A DNA stretch of 9,593 nucleotides from Gammaproteobacteria bacterium GWE2_37_16 (GCA_001801285.1 MGXG01000043.1:1-9593), one strand, 5' to 3'. Counted from the first letter of the stretch, positions 1 to 7,768 are shown. The notes: a model not told the origin generated them from the sequence alone. Made by a program: numbers and translations.

Positions 1-879
1 ATTGATTTAAGTAAAAAAAGTGGAACATTTGCTAATTTTAGTCCTCGGGAAATAATCCCATTCGATGTGAGTATTGATGATTTGCGTTATGAAGGTATTA
101 AGTTCGGTGGCATAAGATTAAGCACCGAACCTTTTATTTACGGATTACGCATTAAACAGCTCTCTTTTAATTCGCAAGTGGCATCAATGCAATCAACGGG
201 TGAATGGGGAATAGGATCTAATGGTGGGCAGTGGACAAATTTGCAAGGTAGTTTTATTAGCCAAAATTGGGGTGATTTTCTTAAAAGTTTAGATTTGGGC
301 AATAATCTTGATAAGGGGCAAGGCAATGCGTCTTTTGCGGTTAATTGGCGTAAAGCATTGTTTTCACCGGATATTAATACTGTACAAGGGTCAATTAAGC
401 TCAAAGTTGAAAAAGGACATATTGTCAGTTTAGGACAAAAAATCGAGGGTGGTTTAGGTTTTGGTAAGTTTTTAAATGTTTTAAGTTTGCAGGCTTTGCC
501 TAATTATTTAACGATGGAGTTTGGGGATCTTACGAAAAAGGGATTTGTTTTTAAGGTTCTTAGCGGGGATATTCAATTAAAAAACGGTAATGTTTTTTTG
601 CAAAATATGGATATGAATGGAGTGGTGGCACATGTTACGGCTACAGGGCGGATTGGAATAAAAAGAAAAGATTATGATTTGAAACTATCAACAGTTCCCA
701 ATATAACTGCAAGTTTGCCTATAGCAACGGTAATTACTAGTGGACCCGTGATTGGAGCATTTGTTTGGTTGGCGGATACGGTTTTCAGTTTTGGTTTAAA
801 AAAAGCCACTACATTTGTCTATTACATTACAGGATCATGGGCGAATCCAAAAGTGAGTAGGACGGTACAGAAGAAATAA
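1..879 (+). CDS. yhdP: YhdP-like AsmA-superfamily protein, C-terminal part (5' end outside window)
   Basis: The frame is open to the first base of the window, so the 292 visible residues are the end of a longer protein; the GTG at 67 is internal, not the start. The last 150 residues carry the characteristic C-terminus of the YhdP family: LSLQALP near visible residue 161, a short beta-rich stretch with GFVF and NGNVF, a hydrophobic ASLPIATVITSGPVIGA segment, then YYITGSWANPKV close to the end. YhdP is a very large inner-membrane-anchored AsmA-like protein which, with TamB and YdbH, carries phospholipids across the periplasm to the outer membrane (family knowledge). The family is usually over 1000 residues long, so about three quarters would lie upstream. 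The gene converges with the DUF2797 gene. Family assignment is fairly firm, made by motif recall rather than a search. Confidence 0.8.
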   Translation: MDLSKKSGTFANFSPREIIPFDVSIDDLRYEGIKFGGIRLSTEPFIYGLRIKQLSFNSQVASMQSTGEWGIGSNGGQWTNLQGSFISQNWGDFLKSLDLGNNLDKGQGNASFAVNWRKALFSPDINTVQGSIKLKVEKGHIVSLGQKIEGGLGFGKFLNVLSLQALPNYLTMEFGDLTKKGFVFKVLSGDIQLKNGNVFLQNMDMNGVVAHVTATGRIGIKRKDYDLKLSTVPNITASLPIATVITSGPVIGAFVWLADTVFSFGLKKATTFVYYITGSWANPKVSRTVQKK

Positions 880-902
880 AAGAATTAAGGAATATTTTAA
901 TT

Positions 903-970
903 GTTAAAGATCGATAAACATGCGCTTAATTGTACTAAGATAAGCGGTGTCATCTCTTTAACTTTTTTAT
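903..970. terminator. Possible bidirectional terminator between the converging yhdP-like and DUF2797 genes
   Basis: An outer stem GTTAAAGA (903-910) / TCTTTAAC (955-962) encloses a second stem CGCTTA (923-928) / TAAGCG (941-946). A T-run follows at 963-968. It lies just after the yhdP-like stop and abuts the end of the opposing gene, where a shared terminator is expected. The stems are AT-rich and the outer loop is long, so the call is tentative. Confidence 0.35.
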
Positions 971-1779
971 CCGTTTTGTTCTGAGAAATTAATTTCATAG
1001 CCGGAAAATTTACGAATATTCAGTACGCCATGTTCGAAAATCAAATATTGCCCTTTGATGCCAAGTAAAATGCCAGTGGTTTTTGGGGTTTTGTGCGGAT
1101 CGATTTGTTCGATTTTGGATGGTTTTTGTAGGAGTGGATAAGTTAGTTGTACGGGGAGTTTGGGTAAAACTTCTAAATTCAAACCCAATTTTACTAAAGA
1201 GGCTTTTTCTAAAAGCTCATCGCGGGCGGCGATTAAATCCAGGTCAGAGGCGTTATTTTCCAACATTTTACGCCAATTAGTTTTATCAGCGACAAATTGG
1301 CGTAAATGCGCTTCAATAATTCCTGATTGCAAGCGATTTTCCACCTGAAAAATTGGCAAAGCCTGGATGGCTCCCTGATCAATCCAGCGTGTTGGTATTT
1401 GGGTAAGGCGTGTGATACCGACTTTTAAGCCTGATGTGTTTGCTAAGTAGACAATGTGTGGTTCGTGGCAATGGGTTTTACCCCAATTCGGATTACGGCA
1501 AGTATTTTGTGTGAAGTGGCATTTTTCCGGTTGCATGATGCAAATATCGCATTCAGGTAAGGTCTGGAAGCATTTAAAGCAGTGTCCTTGAGCAAAGCTT
1601 TTATTGATCGCTCTTTGGCAGGAAATACAGTTGATTTTGCCTGTAAAATTTAAAGTAATGGTCTTGCCGAGTAATGGTTGCAAGGCAATTGGTTGATTGT
1701 TGATTGGCAGACTGTAGGTAATTGGTGTTGTAATTGTGCCGATTAGTTTTTGTATGGAACCGGTTGTTGTGTTTGTCAA
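967..1779 (-). CDS. DUF2797 family zinc-ribbon protein
   Basis: This 270-residue protein matches the DUF2797 family as recalled. An N-terminal part leads into a cysteine-rich block with CISC (51-54), CFKC (67-70), CDIC (77-80) and further Cys at 87, 94 and 104, very probably binding zinc. It is followed by HIVYLANTSGLKVGIT (108-123), an Arg-Trp pair (131-132) and Glu157 in IEAHL. The VYLAN...LKVGIT pattern followed by Arg and Glu resembles the layout of GIY-YIG nuclease-type folds; that is inference, and the cellular role of the family is unknown to me. The start is TTG at 1779: no ATG or GTG lies between it and the upstream in-frame stop at 1843-1845, and no clear Shine-Dalgarno is visible. 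A TATAAA sits exactly ten bases before the TTG, so a leaderless message is conceivable. It stands alone on the - strand, converging with the yhdP-like gene. Confidence 0.85.
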   Translation of the reverse strand: MTNTTTGSIQKLIGTITTPITYSLPINNQPIALQPLLGKTITLNFTGKINCISCQRAINKSFAQGHCFKCFQTLPECDICIMQPEKCHFTQNTCRNPNWGKTHCHEPHIVYLANTSGLKVGITRLTQIPTRWIDQGAIQALPIFQVENRLQSGIIEAHLRQFVADKTNWRKMLENNASDLDLIAARDELLEKASLVKLGLNLEVLPKLPVQLTYPLLQKPSKIEQIDPHKTPKTTGILLGIKGQYLIFEHGVLNIRKFSGYEINFSEQNG

Positions 1780-1902
1780 AATTTTTATACCGTAAAATTT
1801 ATGTAAATATTCGTTTTTTTTCGCTATCTTTTTTATGGGAGATTAGTGGTTGTTTTAAAAGTTTGGTGGGGTGAAATTTAAAACCCCCGTATTGATAAAC
1901 CT

Positions 1903-1989
1903 GAAAATTTCTGTATTCTAATTCGGGCGGCAGGGTGGGGAGAGCTCAGTGTATCCCACCGTCCCGCCCTAAAAAATACAGCAATTTCC
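1903..1989. repeat. 87-bp imperfect palindrome (MITE- or REP-like, or long hairpin)
   Basis: The arms pair over most of their length. The outer parts are AAATTTCTGTATT on the left and AATACAGCAATTT on the right, with one mismatch. Inside them GGGCGG-CAG-GGTGGG pairs with CCCACC-GTC-CCGCCC, with two mismatches, around a loop of about 14 bases. The GC-rich core stands out sharply against the surrounding AT-rich DNA. No T-run or adjacent gene end suggests a simple terminator. A small non-autonomous mobile repeat is the likeliest reading, but copy number cannot be judged from one window. Confidence 0.6.
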
Positions 1990-2097
1990 TTACTCTAACA
2001 ATACCGTACTTTTTAATTATCCGCAGTTTTTTAATACTTGTAAAATTCTTTATTTTTGTAATATCTCAAAAAGTTGAGGTCTTATAATTGTGATTCC

Positions 2098-2185
2098 GTA
2101 GCCGCGGGCTTTAGCCTGCGCTAAAATATGTGTTAAATCATATATGTATGCAATAATGAAACCGCAAGCTAAAGCTTGCGGCTAC
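2098..2185. repeat. REP-like paired inverted repeat
   Basis: Two 23-base arms, 2098-2120 and 2163-2185, are inverted copies with two differences. Each begins or ends with GTAGCCGC / GCGGCTAC at the outer edge. Each arm is also nearly palindromic by itself, with GGCTTTAGCC in the left and AAGCTAAAGCTT in the right, so the unit can fold either as two small hairpins or as one long one. Paired palindromes of this kind are typical of REP/BIME elements dispersed by RAYT transposases in gammaproteobacteria. No RAYT gene is present here. Confidence 0.65.
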
Positions 2186-2314
2186 GTTATTCTTGTGATT
2201 TGCCTATGGTTTTTGAGAAGTTACTTATTTTTGAAATAACGCATTGAAAAATAAGGTAATTTAATTTGCATATTTTCTTGATAAACCAAAGAAAATCCCG
2301 AAAATATTATTCCT

Positions 2315-3700
2315 TTATTCCTCCAATACTAAGAAAAAATTTCCGTTCATGCCATGTTTGATTTCTAATAACATGCGTTGGGTATTTGCTGCAGCAATTT
2401 TTTGTAATTCTTCGATATTGTGAATTGGTTGATTCGCTGCTGAAACTATGAGGTCTCCCGGGCGTAAGCCGCTGCTAAAGCCGATACAGGTGTCTTCTAC
2501 GTGAAGCACTTCAACTCCTTGTTCCTGTTTGTTATTAATTAATTGGTTGAAATTACGTAATTGTAATCCTGTAAGTAATTGTTTGCTGTTTTCTGTTGCA
2601 GCTATTTTTATTTTATTCGGGTCGGTGATGGTGGCTTTGACGGTGAAAGTTTTTTCGTCGCGCTGTAAATCAAGTTCCACGTCTGATCCAATTCGGAGCA
2701 AGCTTATATTATTGCTGACTTGGACAGCGCTGTGAATGGGTTTTCCGTTTAAACGTAAAATCACATCTTTAGTTTTGAGCCCTGCTTTTTCTGCAGGTGA
2801 GTTTGGCAATACTTGTGAGACTAGTGCGCCATCGGAGTTTTTTAAATTCATGGCGTTGGCGAGGGCGGGAGTTATATTTTGTACAATAACGCCGAGCATA
2901 CCACGTTCAACTTTGCCATATTGAATTAGTTGTTCCATAACGCTTTTTGCCATGTTGCTAGGAATGGCAAAACCGATACCAATATTGGCGCCACTTGCCC
3001 CTGAAGAAAGAATGGCGGTGTTAATGCCGATTAGTTCCCCTTGCATATTAACTAAAGCTCCTCCAGAGTTACCTGGGTTGATTGGAGCGTCAGTTTGAAT
3101 AAAGTTTTCGTAACCTTCAATGCCGAGATTGGCTCGTTCTAAGCCGCTGACAACACCTGAAGTGACAGTTTGTTGTAAACCAAATGGATTGCCGATAGCG
3201 GCAACGAAATCACCAACTTTCAGTTTATCGGAATCACCAAAGGGGATAGCGGTTAGGTATTTAGTATTGATTTGGATAATTGCTATGTCGGATGGTACAT
3301 CGAACCCGACAACTTTAGCGCGTAATCTGCGGCTGTCACTAAGCGTTACCATGATCATTTGTGTGTCTTTGACTAAATGAGCATTGGTTAAGATATAGCC
3401 GTGATCTGCGTTGACTATTACTCCTGAGCCAAAACTATCAAATTTTTGTGGACCCATCGGTTCTTGATTATCATTCTCTTCATCAGAATTTTTTAGGCGT
3501 TTTTTGGGGGAAGGATTAGGTGTGATTGGTGCTTCGCCGTGCACTGAGATATTAACTACACTTGGTAATACCAGCTTTAACATGGGGGCTAAGCTGTAGG
3601 TGGTGGCATTTGGGGTTATTAGTGCTGCGTAGCATGTCAGGTAAATGCTGGTTGTGAGGAATAAAATTGTTGTAATAAGTATTGATTTAAAAGTTTTCAT
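2315..3700 (-). CDS. degQ: Periplasmic Do/HtrA family serine protease (DegP/DegQ type)
   Basis: This is a 461-residue periplasmic protease and chaperone that degrades or holds misfolded envelope proteins. It opens with a signal peptide (basic MKTFK, a hydrophobic run to about residue 21, likely cleavage after TCYA at 25). The trypsin-like domain carries the full catalytic triad: His108 in TNAHL, Asp138 in SDIAI and Ser212 in GNSGGAL. A first PDZ domain covers about 275-358 and a shorter second one about 385-455. A Pro- and charge-rich loop at 57-85 matches the variable LA loop of this family. Length and two PDZ domains fit DegP/DegQ rather than DegS; I cannot separate DegP from DegQ, so the symbol is provisional. 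The start is ATG, without a clear Shine-Dalgarno. It lies 108 bp downstream of pgeF on the same strand, so co-transcription is possible, but no conserved operon of the two is known to me. Confidence 0.92.
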   Translation of the reverse strand: MKTFKSILITTILFLTTSIYLTCYAALITPNATTYSLAPMLKLVLPSVVNISVHGEAPITPNPSPKKRLKNSDEENDNQEPMGPQKFDSFGSGVIVNADHGYILTNAHLVKDTQMIMVTLSDSRRLRAKVVGFDVPSDIAIIQINTKYLTAIPFGDSDKLKVGDFVAAIGNPFGLQQTVTSGVVSGLERANLGIEGYENFIQTDAPINPGNSGGALVNMQGELIGINTAILSSGASGANIGIGFAIPSNMAKSVMEQLIQYGKVERGMLGVIVQNITPALANAMNLKNSDGALVSQVLPNSPAEKAGLKTKDVILRLNGKPIHSAVQVSNNISLLRIGSDVELDLQRDEKTFTVKATITDPNKIKIAATENSKQLLTGLQLRNFNQLINNKQEQGVEVLHVEDTCIGFSSGLRPGDLIVSAANQPIHNIEELQKIAAANTQRMLLEIKHGMNGNFFLVLEE

Positions 3701-3808
3701 ATTTTTTGCGAAAAAAGTAATTATCGATTGTTAAGTTGTAAACTTTTTATTTAAATTATCGCGCAAGCTATTCAGTAATTCAAAATTTGAAATTTTCCCA
3801 GTGGCTGA

Positions 3809-4564
3809 CTACTGTGGTAACTTGTAAATAAGGCTCGCCATTCTGCCTGTAATCTGTTGATCGCGACGATAAGAAAAAAATAATTCTTGATCAGTATAGG
3901 TGCAAAAATCGCTGCCGTAAATCTTGGTTACATTATAAGCGTGTAAGCGTTGTTTGGCTATGGCATACATATCAACTAACCAGGTGTTTTCACCGTGTTT
4001 ATGTATAGCAAGTTCGGTTTTAGGATCTTTTTGTAAAAACTGTTGGCGGACATCGTCCTTTACCAGAAAGGCTTTTGGTCCTATGGCTGGACCGAGCCAG
4101 ACCAAAAGATCTTCAAGTTTTGTAATTGTTTTTAGTTTTAGAAGTGTGTTCTCGATAATGCCAGCGGCAAGACCTTGCCAGCCCGCATGAATTGCCGCAA
4201 CCACAGAGCCGTCTTTTGCAGTAAGTAGTAATGGAAGGCAATCAGCGGTCAAAACAGCGCAAATTACATTTGGTTGAGTTGTGTAAGAGGCGTCGGCTTC
4301 TTCGGGTTGGCTTTTTGTTATCTGGTTGTCGAGGCAAATTACTTTAGTGCTATGGGTTTGTTTTAGCCAAATGGGTTCGTTTATCAGCTTTAAATCGCTT
4401 TTTAATTTGGTGCGATTTTTTTGCACAGTCTTGGGGTTATCACCGACGTGATCCCCTAGGTTAAAATTTGTGTAAGGTTTTTGACTGAAGCCGCCATTGC
4501 GGGTTGTGATATAGGCGCGAATATTGGGTGGTGTTGACCAATTAGGTGAGAGGTATTGTTGCAT
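3809..4564 (-). CDS. pgeF: PgeF/YfiH family protein (peptidoglycan editing factor; DUF152/LACC1-type)
   Basis: At 251 residues this has the usual length of the YfiH family (formerly multicopper polyphenol oxidase, Cu-oxidase_4). The conserved blocks are visible in order: TRNGGFS (21-27), FNLGDHVGD (34-42), WLKQTHS (66-72), TADCLP (106-111), AAIHAGWQG (123-131), WLGPAIGP (156-163) and a C-terminal CTYTDQELFFSYRRD (221-235). His71, Cys109 and His126 are the expected metal-site residues. Family members have been shown to act on purine nucleosides. E. coli YfiH keeps wrongly incorporated L-serine out of peptidoglycan precursors. Which activity applies here cannot be read from sequence. The gene is divergent from the L,D-transpeptidase gene across 213 bp and precedes the HtrA-type gene. 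In many proteobacteria pgeF follows rluD; that pairing is absent here. Confidence 0.9.
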   Translation of the reverse strand: MQQYLSPNWSTPPNIRAYITTRNGGFSQKPYTNFNLGDHVGDNPKTVQKNRTKLKSDLKLINEPIWLKQTHSTKVICLDNQITKSQPEEADASYTTQPNVICAVLTADCLPLLLTAKDGSVVAAIHAGWQGLAAGIIENTLLKLKTITKLEDLLVWLGPAIGPKAFLVKDDVRQQFLQKDPKTELAIHKHGENTWLVDMYAIAKQRLHAYNVTKIYGSDFCTYTDQELFFSYRRDQQITGRMASLIYKLPQ

Positions 4565-4604
4565 AAAAATAGGTTATATATTTAATGTTTCCTTAAGTGT
4601 AATG

Positions 4605-4613
4605 TGTTATAAT
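4605..4613 (+). promoter_or_regulatory. Second candidate extended -10 upstream of the L,D-transpeptidase gene
   Basis: TGTTATAAT is a perfect extended -10 (TGnTATAAT) on the + strand, about 165 bp before the transpeptidase start. No recognisable -35 lies 16-18 bp upstream. A small palindrome, ATGTAA (4656-4661) / TTACAT (4668-4673), lies between it and the closer promoter. In this AT-rich spacer a chance match is possible. Confidence 0.3.
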
Positions 4614-4699
4614 CAACCGTTAATTGGGTGATTTAACTTGGTTTATCGATAGGGTATGTAAAATAAATTACATTTAAAATCAATGCCATATGAAATATA

Positions 4700-4728
4700 T
4701 TGCATTTTAAGCTTTAAGTTGATATAAT
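4700..4728 (+). promoter_or_regulatory. Likely promoter of the L,D-transpeptidase-like gene
   Basis: An extended -10 TGATATAAT ends at 4728 (TATAAT 4723-4728). A weak -35 TTGCAT lies at 4700-4705 with the ideal 17-bp spacing. Transcription would start near 4735, leaving a leader of about 43 bases that includes the strong AGGAG ribosome binding site at 4768-4772. Confidence 0.5.
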
Positions 4729-4777
4729 GCACCTCGTTGGTTTATATGTTAGTTAATTTAAAAACACAGGAGTAGCT

Positions 4778-5410
4778 ATGTTTAAAGTAAAGAAAATATT
4801 AATTTTATTAGCAGCCGTTATACCATGTTTCGCCATTTATGCGAATACCGTTAGCGGTATAGACCCGGAAGTTTACAAATTAGCACTAAAAGCATATCAA
4901 ACTGCTGTACACGATGGTGTGCATTCAAACAAAGCAATTTTAACCATTATCGACTATTCTTTACCATCGACTCAAAACCGTCTCTGGGTAGTTGATTTAA
5001 AACAAAATAAAGTTTTATTTAATTCCTTGGTTGCACACGGACAAGGAAGTGGTGGTAATGTTGCTACGCGTTTTTCTAATGAGTTTGGCACTTTAGCTTC
5101 TTCAATTGGTTTGTTTTTGACTGAGGAAACATATATTGGAAAACGTGGTTATTCTTTGAAGATAAAAGGATTAGAAAAAGGTTTTAATGAAAATGCCGAA
5201 CAACGACATATTGTAATGCACCCGGCTTGGTATGTTAGTATGGCTTTTGCCAAAATAAAGGGCAGTCTTGGCAGAAGTTGGGGTTGTCCAGCACTTGATG
5301 AAAAGGTTTCTAAACCAATTATTGATACAATTAAGGATGGTACTTTATTGTTTGCTTATTACCCAAACCATGATTGGCTGCAAAAATCCAAGTTTTTGCA
5401 TCAGGGGTAA
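4778..5410 (+). CDS. Secreted murein L,D-transpeptidase catalytic domain protein (YkuD_2 family)
   Basis: This 210-residue protein has a clear signal peptide (MFKVKK, hydrophobic run, probable cleavage after IYA at 22) and should act in the periplasm on peptidoglycan. It carries the YkuD_2 layout: LWVVDL (69-74), VAHGQGSGG (85-93), a conserved RHIVMHPA with His148, and GRSWGCPAL (165-173) with the expected nucleophile Cys170. The tail IIDTIKDGTLLFAYYPN is also typical of the family. L,D-transpeptidases use such a Cys/His pair to join or exchange peptides on peptidoglycan stems, but YkuD_2 members are mostly uncharacterised, so the exact reaction is inferred. The start is well supported by AGGAG five bases before the ATG. 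A hairpin overlapping the stop codon probably ends the transcript. It forms the last ordinary gene before the accessory islet. Confidence 0.88.
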   Translation: MFKVKKILILLAAVIPCFAIYANTVSGIDPEVYKLALKAYQTAVHDGVHSNKAILTIIDYSLPSTQNRLWVVDLKQNKVLFNSLVAHGQGSGGNVATRFSNEFGTLASSIGLFLTEETYIGKRGYSLKIKGLEKGFNENAEQRHIVMHPAWYVSMAFAKIKGSLGRSWGCPALDEKVSKPIIDTIKDGTLLFAYYPNHDWLQKSKFLHQG

Positions 5411-5444
5411 TTTGACGTAAAGGGAAATTACCCAATCGGGTTTT
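5405..5444 (+). terminator. Hairpin overlapping the L,D-transpeptidase stop codon, possible terminator
   Basis: GGGTAATTT (5405-5413) and AAATTACCC (5425-5433) pair perfectly over nine bases around an 11-base loop, and the stop codon lies in the left arm. A competing small hairpin ACCC-AATC-GGGT runs straight into TTTT at 5441-5444. The T-run is short and already belongs to the IS-like end described next, so the original terminator may have been shortened when that end arrived. Confidence 0.45.
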
Positions 5445-5459
5445 GTCAACACTGGGTCC
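5437..5459 (+). mobile_element. Lone IS6-like terminal inverted repeat, left edge of accessory islet
   Basis: This 23-base segment (core TTTTGTCAACACTGGGTCC) is an inverted copy of 7918-7940 with 21 of 23 bases identical. It faces into the kinase gene. It also resembles the start of the element at 7769. The GGTTcTGTcaaA pattern recalls the ends of IS6-family elements (IS26-like GGCACTGTTGCAAA). No transposase follows it, and sequence similarity to the other end stops after the 23 bases. Confidence 0.6.
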
Positions 5460-5511
5460 GTTTTGTATTTTTAGTATCTGCTTCCTTCCTTAACACCCTC
5501 TAAATAATTAA

Positions 5512-5525
5512 TTCTTAATTAAGAA
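5512..5525. promoter_or_regulatory. 14-bp perfect palindrome upstream of the kinase gene, possible operator
   Basis: TTCTTAATTAAGAA reads the same on both strands and lies about 98 bases before the kinase start. A lone -10-like TATAGT is present at 5571-5576, with no good -35. AT-only palindromes arise easily in such sequence, so a regulatory role is only a possibility. Confidence 0.2.
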
Positions 5526-5622
5526 ATCTGCTTATCTTAACTTAACTATTCCAAAAAAAATAAAATTCGATATAGTATCCTTTTTTTGTTATTCAAAAAT
5601 TTTCAAATAAACGGGGAAAAAA

Positions 5623-7746
5623 ATGTTATTGCCACAAAAAATAGACTTAATCGAATCAAAAGATGCAATAATTAAAATTTTTTCTCGAGCAATTGATAAC
5701 GCTGACGTTGAAAATATAAGAAAAATGTTGAACGAAGAAAGGTATAAAACATTCGGCTTAGCATCTGCAAAAAATGCAGAAGAAAGACCAATGATAGTGC
5801 AGGCAATACGAGCTTGGTGCGAAGCTTTCATAGCTCCTGATGATGCCATAAAAAACATTCATGCCGCCCGCTCTTATCCTGATATAATCAAACTACTTGC
5901 ACAATATGGCGCACAATTGGATGTAACTTCAAAAAATGGATTTACAGCTTTAAGCTTAGCAGAGCGCTATAATAATTCTATTGCAATTGCATTACTTAAA
6001 AATTTATCGACCCCTACTATCCCAGCCTCTTTTTCAGCAGCACCACCTCCCTCAGCACCAATGTCTCCTTCTCTATTTTCACTAGAAACTAGACGAGAAC
6101 CAATACTTCCTACAGCGTCATCATTACAAAAAGCCCCACCAACCGATAGTAGTTATAATGACTTAGAAAAAGGGCCAAAGAAAGTCCGCGATTTTGCCAT
6201 GGCAATTCGTAACCATGACCTTAAGACTGTAGAGCACATGTTAGAAGACCCCCTTACTCATTTAGCGAATATAAAAATACTTGATCAATCAATGTTGGAA
6301 TGGGCAATAATTTACTATGCCAAAAATACTAATGAAGGCGAGATAATAGAAAATATACGCTGCAGAATTATTGAGCTAATTGCGTTATCATGGGATACGA
6401 ATGCTCCAGAACCATTACCACAGCTAGAAAAATTAATAAATATTTTGAAAAAATGCAACAAATTAAATGTTGAGAACACTGATAAACTAATTTCAGCATT
6501 AAAACATCACTTGGAAAATTTACATGCTAAAAAAGGAAGGTCAGTAAATATATATTCCTCTTTTTCTTGTGATGCTTTAGATAGTGAACAAACACCGCCA
6601 ACTACTATTTTTTTCCCCACCCCATATGCTATACCATCAAGTTCTATTCCTAGTTGTGACTCTTTTATTCCAAACACAGCAACACGGCAACCCGAAAAAG
6701 TACTAGTTGTTGAACCGGAGGATGCTTCGTGGCCACCGAAACCGAACACAATAAATTTTCATCCATCTATGATACATGAATATTGCTCAAAACTCCCTCA
6801 GACCCCAATGAATCTGCCGGAAACTCATGAGTATTCTTCATGTCTACCAATGCCCATGGGCGATTCAATGATTGGTTCTAACGAATTAAAGATTGATAGT
6901 GAGAGCTTTATTGGTAGCGGAGCATTTGGATGTGTTTATAAAGCGCGATATCAACCGATAAATACCTATCAACGAGTTGCTCCTCTTGACGTGGCGGTTA
7001 AAGTTTTAAATGCGACTACTTCTTCCGTGCAACAAGACTCTTTAAGAAGAGAAGCAGACATAATGAGAAAACTAGCTCACAAAAATATTATAAGTTTTTT
7101 TGGTCTTTGTTTAGAAGAAAACAAGTACACCATTGTCATGGAATATATGGGGAGAGGTTCTCTAGATAAAAATTTCCAAAGTGATACTAATCTTGGACAC
7201 TGGGCGGTACGTTACCAAGTTGCAAGCGATATTTCAGAAGGTCTTGCTTATCTTCACAAACAAAATCCGCCCATTTTGCATCATGACCTTAAAAGTGCGA
7301 ATATTCTCCTAGGTATTGGATACGAAGCTAAAATAAGTGATTTTGGCTTATCCAAAGCACGCTATGATCATAATTGTTTAACCGCGACCAGGAGTGATGG
7401 AATTTGCTCTAGACGTTGGGCAGCGCCGGAGACATTAGATGGAAAGCCCTATACAACTTCTAGCGACATTTACAGTCTGGGAGTGATTTTTTGGCAATTA
7501 GCTACGCAAGAACAACTTCCGTGGAAAGACATTACTGATTCACAACAAATAGAATCTTTTGTAAAGGGGGGAAGGAGACCAGAAATACCAGAGAGTACTC
7601 CAAATGCCTTTGCCACACTCATTTCTAGCTGTTGGGCGCAGCTTCCTAAAGATCGCCTCACAGCCGATCAAGTTGTGAAAGAATTGCGGGAACATCAAAA
7701 TGAAATAGTGCAGATGCCATATAATAAAAAAACTACAAATTCCTGA
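5623..7746 (+). CDS. Ankyrin-repeat and TKL-type eukaryotic-like protein kinase, putative secreted effector
   Basis: A 707-residue soluble protein without signal peptide or membrane segments. Residues 15-128 are helical with at least one recognisable ankyrin repeat (DIIKLLAQYGAQLD and GFTALSLAERYNNS, 87-120). A Pro/Ser-rich linker spans 130-175, a second helical domain 185-300 (AIRNHDLKTV, ankyrin-like), and another Pro-rich linker 322-415. The kinase domain covers about 422-692: glycine loop GSGAFG (431-436), VAVK Lys460, helix-C Glu477, HHDLKSAN with catalytic Asp555, DFG Asp573, APE (601-603), SDIYSLG (614-620) and Arg678. All residues needed for phosphotransfer are present; HHD replaces HRD, making it a non-RD kinase. 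The closest look is that of TKL/tyrosine-kinase-like domains of eukaryotes, suggesting acquisition from a host. Export by a type IV system is inference. The start has GGGGA eight bases upstream. IS-like ends flank the gene on both sides. Confidence 0.9.
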   Translation: MLLPQKIDLIESKDAIIKIFSRAIDNADVENIRKMLNEERYKTFGLASAKNAEERPMIVQAIRAWCEAFIAPDDAIKNIHAARSYPDIIKLLAQYGAQLDVTSKNGFTALSLAERYNNSIAIALLKNLSTPTIPASFSAAPPPSAPMSPSLFSLETRREPILPTASSLQKAPPTDSSYNDLEKGPKKVRDFAMAIRNHDLKTVEHMLEDPLTHLANIKILDQSMLEWAIIYYAKNTNEGEIIENIRCRIIELIALSWDTNAPEPLPQLEKLINILKKCNKLNVENTDKLISALKHHLENLHAKKGRSVNIYSSFSCDALDSEQTPPTTIFFPTPYAIPSSSIPSCDSFIPNTATRQPEKVLVVEPEDASWPPKPNTINFHPSMIHEYCSKLPQTPMNLPETHEYSSCLPMPMGDSMIGSNELKIDSESFIGSGAFGCVYKARYQPINTYQRVAPLDVAVKVLNATTSSVQQDSLRREADIMRKLAHKNIISFFGLCLEENKYTIVMEYMGRGSLDKNFQSDTNLGHWAVRYQVASDISEGLAYLHKQNPPILHHDLKSANILLGIGYEAKISDFGLSKARYDHNCLTATRSDGICSRRWAAPETLDGKPYTTSSDIYSLGVIFWQLATQEQLPWKDITDSQQIESFVKGGRRPEIPESTPNAFATLISSCWAQLPKDRLTADQVVKELREHQNEIVQMPYNKKTTNS

Positions 7747-7768
7747 CCATGCAGGTTGCTGTTTTGAT

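Larger units (their letters stand above)
1780..2314. other. 535-bp gene-free stretch holding two inverted-repeat elements
   Basis: No convincing coding frame is seen on either strand. The stretch holds an 87-bp imperfect palindrome (1903-1989) and a REP-like inverted pair (2098-2185), listed separately. Nearer the end of the protease gene are two AT-rich hairpins, CTTATTTTT (2224-2232) / AAAAATAAG (2247-2255) and ATTTTCTT (2272-2279) / AAGAAAAT (2289-2296). These could end the protease transcript, but they lack a GC core and a good T-run. The two genes flanking the gap both point leftwards, away from a shared promoter. Confidence 0.6.

Noticed and set aside
138..404. Open frames opposite or overlapping the main genes, such as 138-404 on the - strand and 9219-9482 on the - strand
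   Set aside because: They lie wholly within well-identified genes, have no family resemblance and no ribosome binding site; they are shadows of the real frames.
1921..1970. A tRNA-like look (GAGAGCTCAGT resembling a D-arm)
   Set aside because: No T-loop GTTCRA, no anticodon arm and no acceptor stem fit; the segment is better explained as the loop side of the long palindrome.
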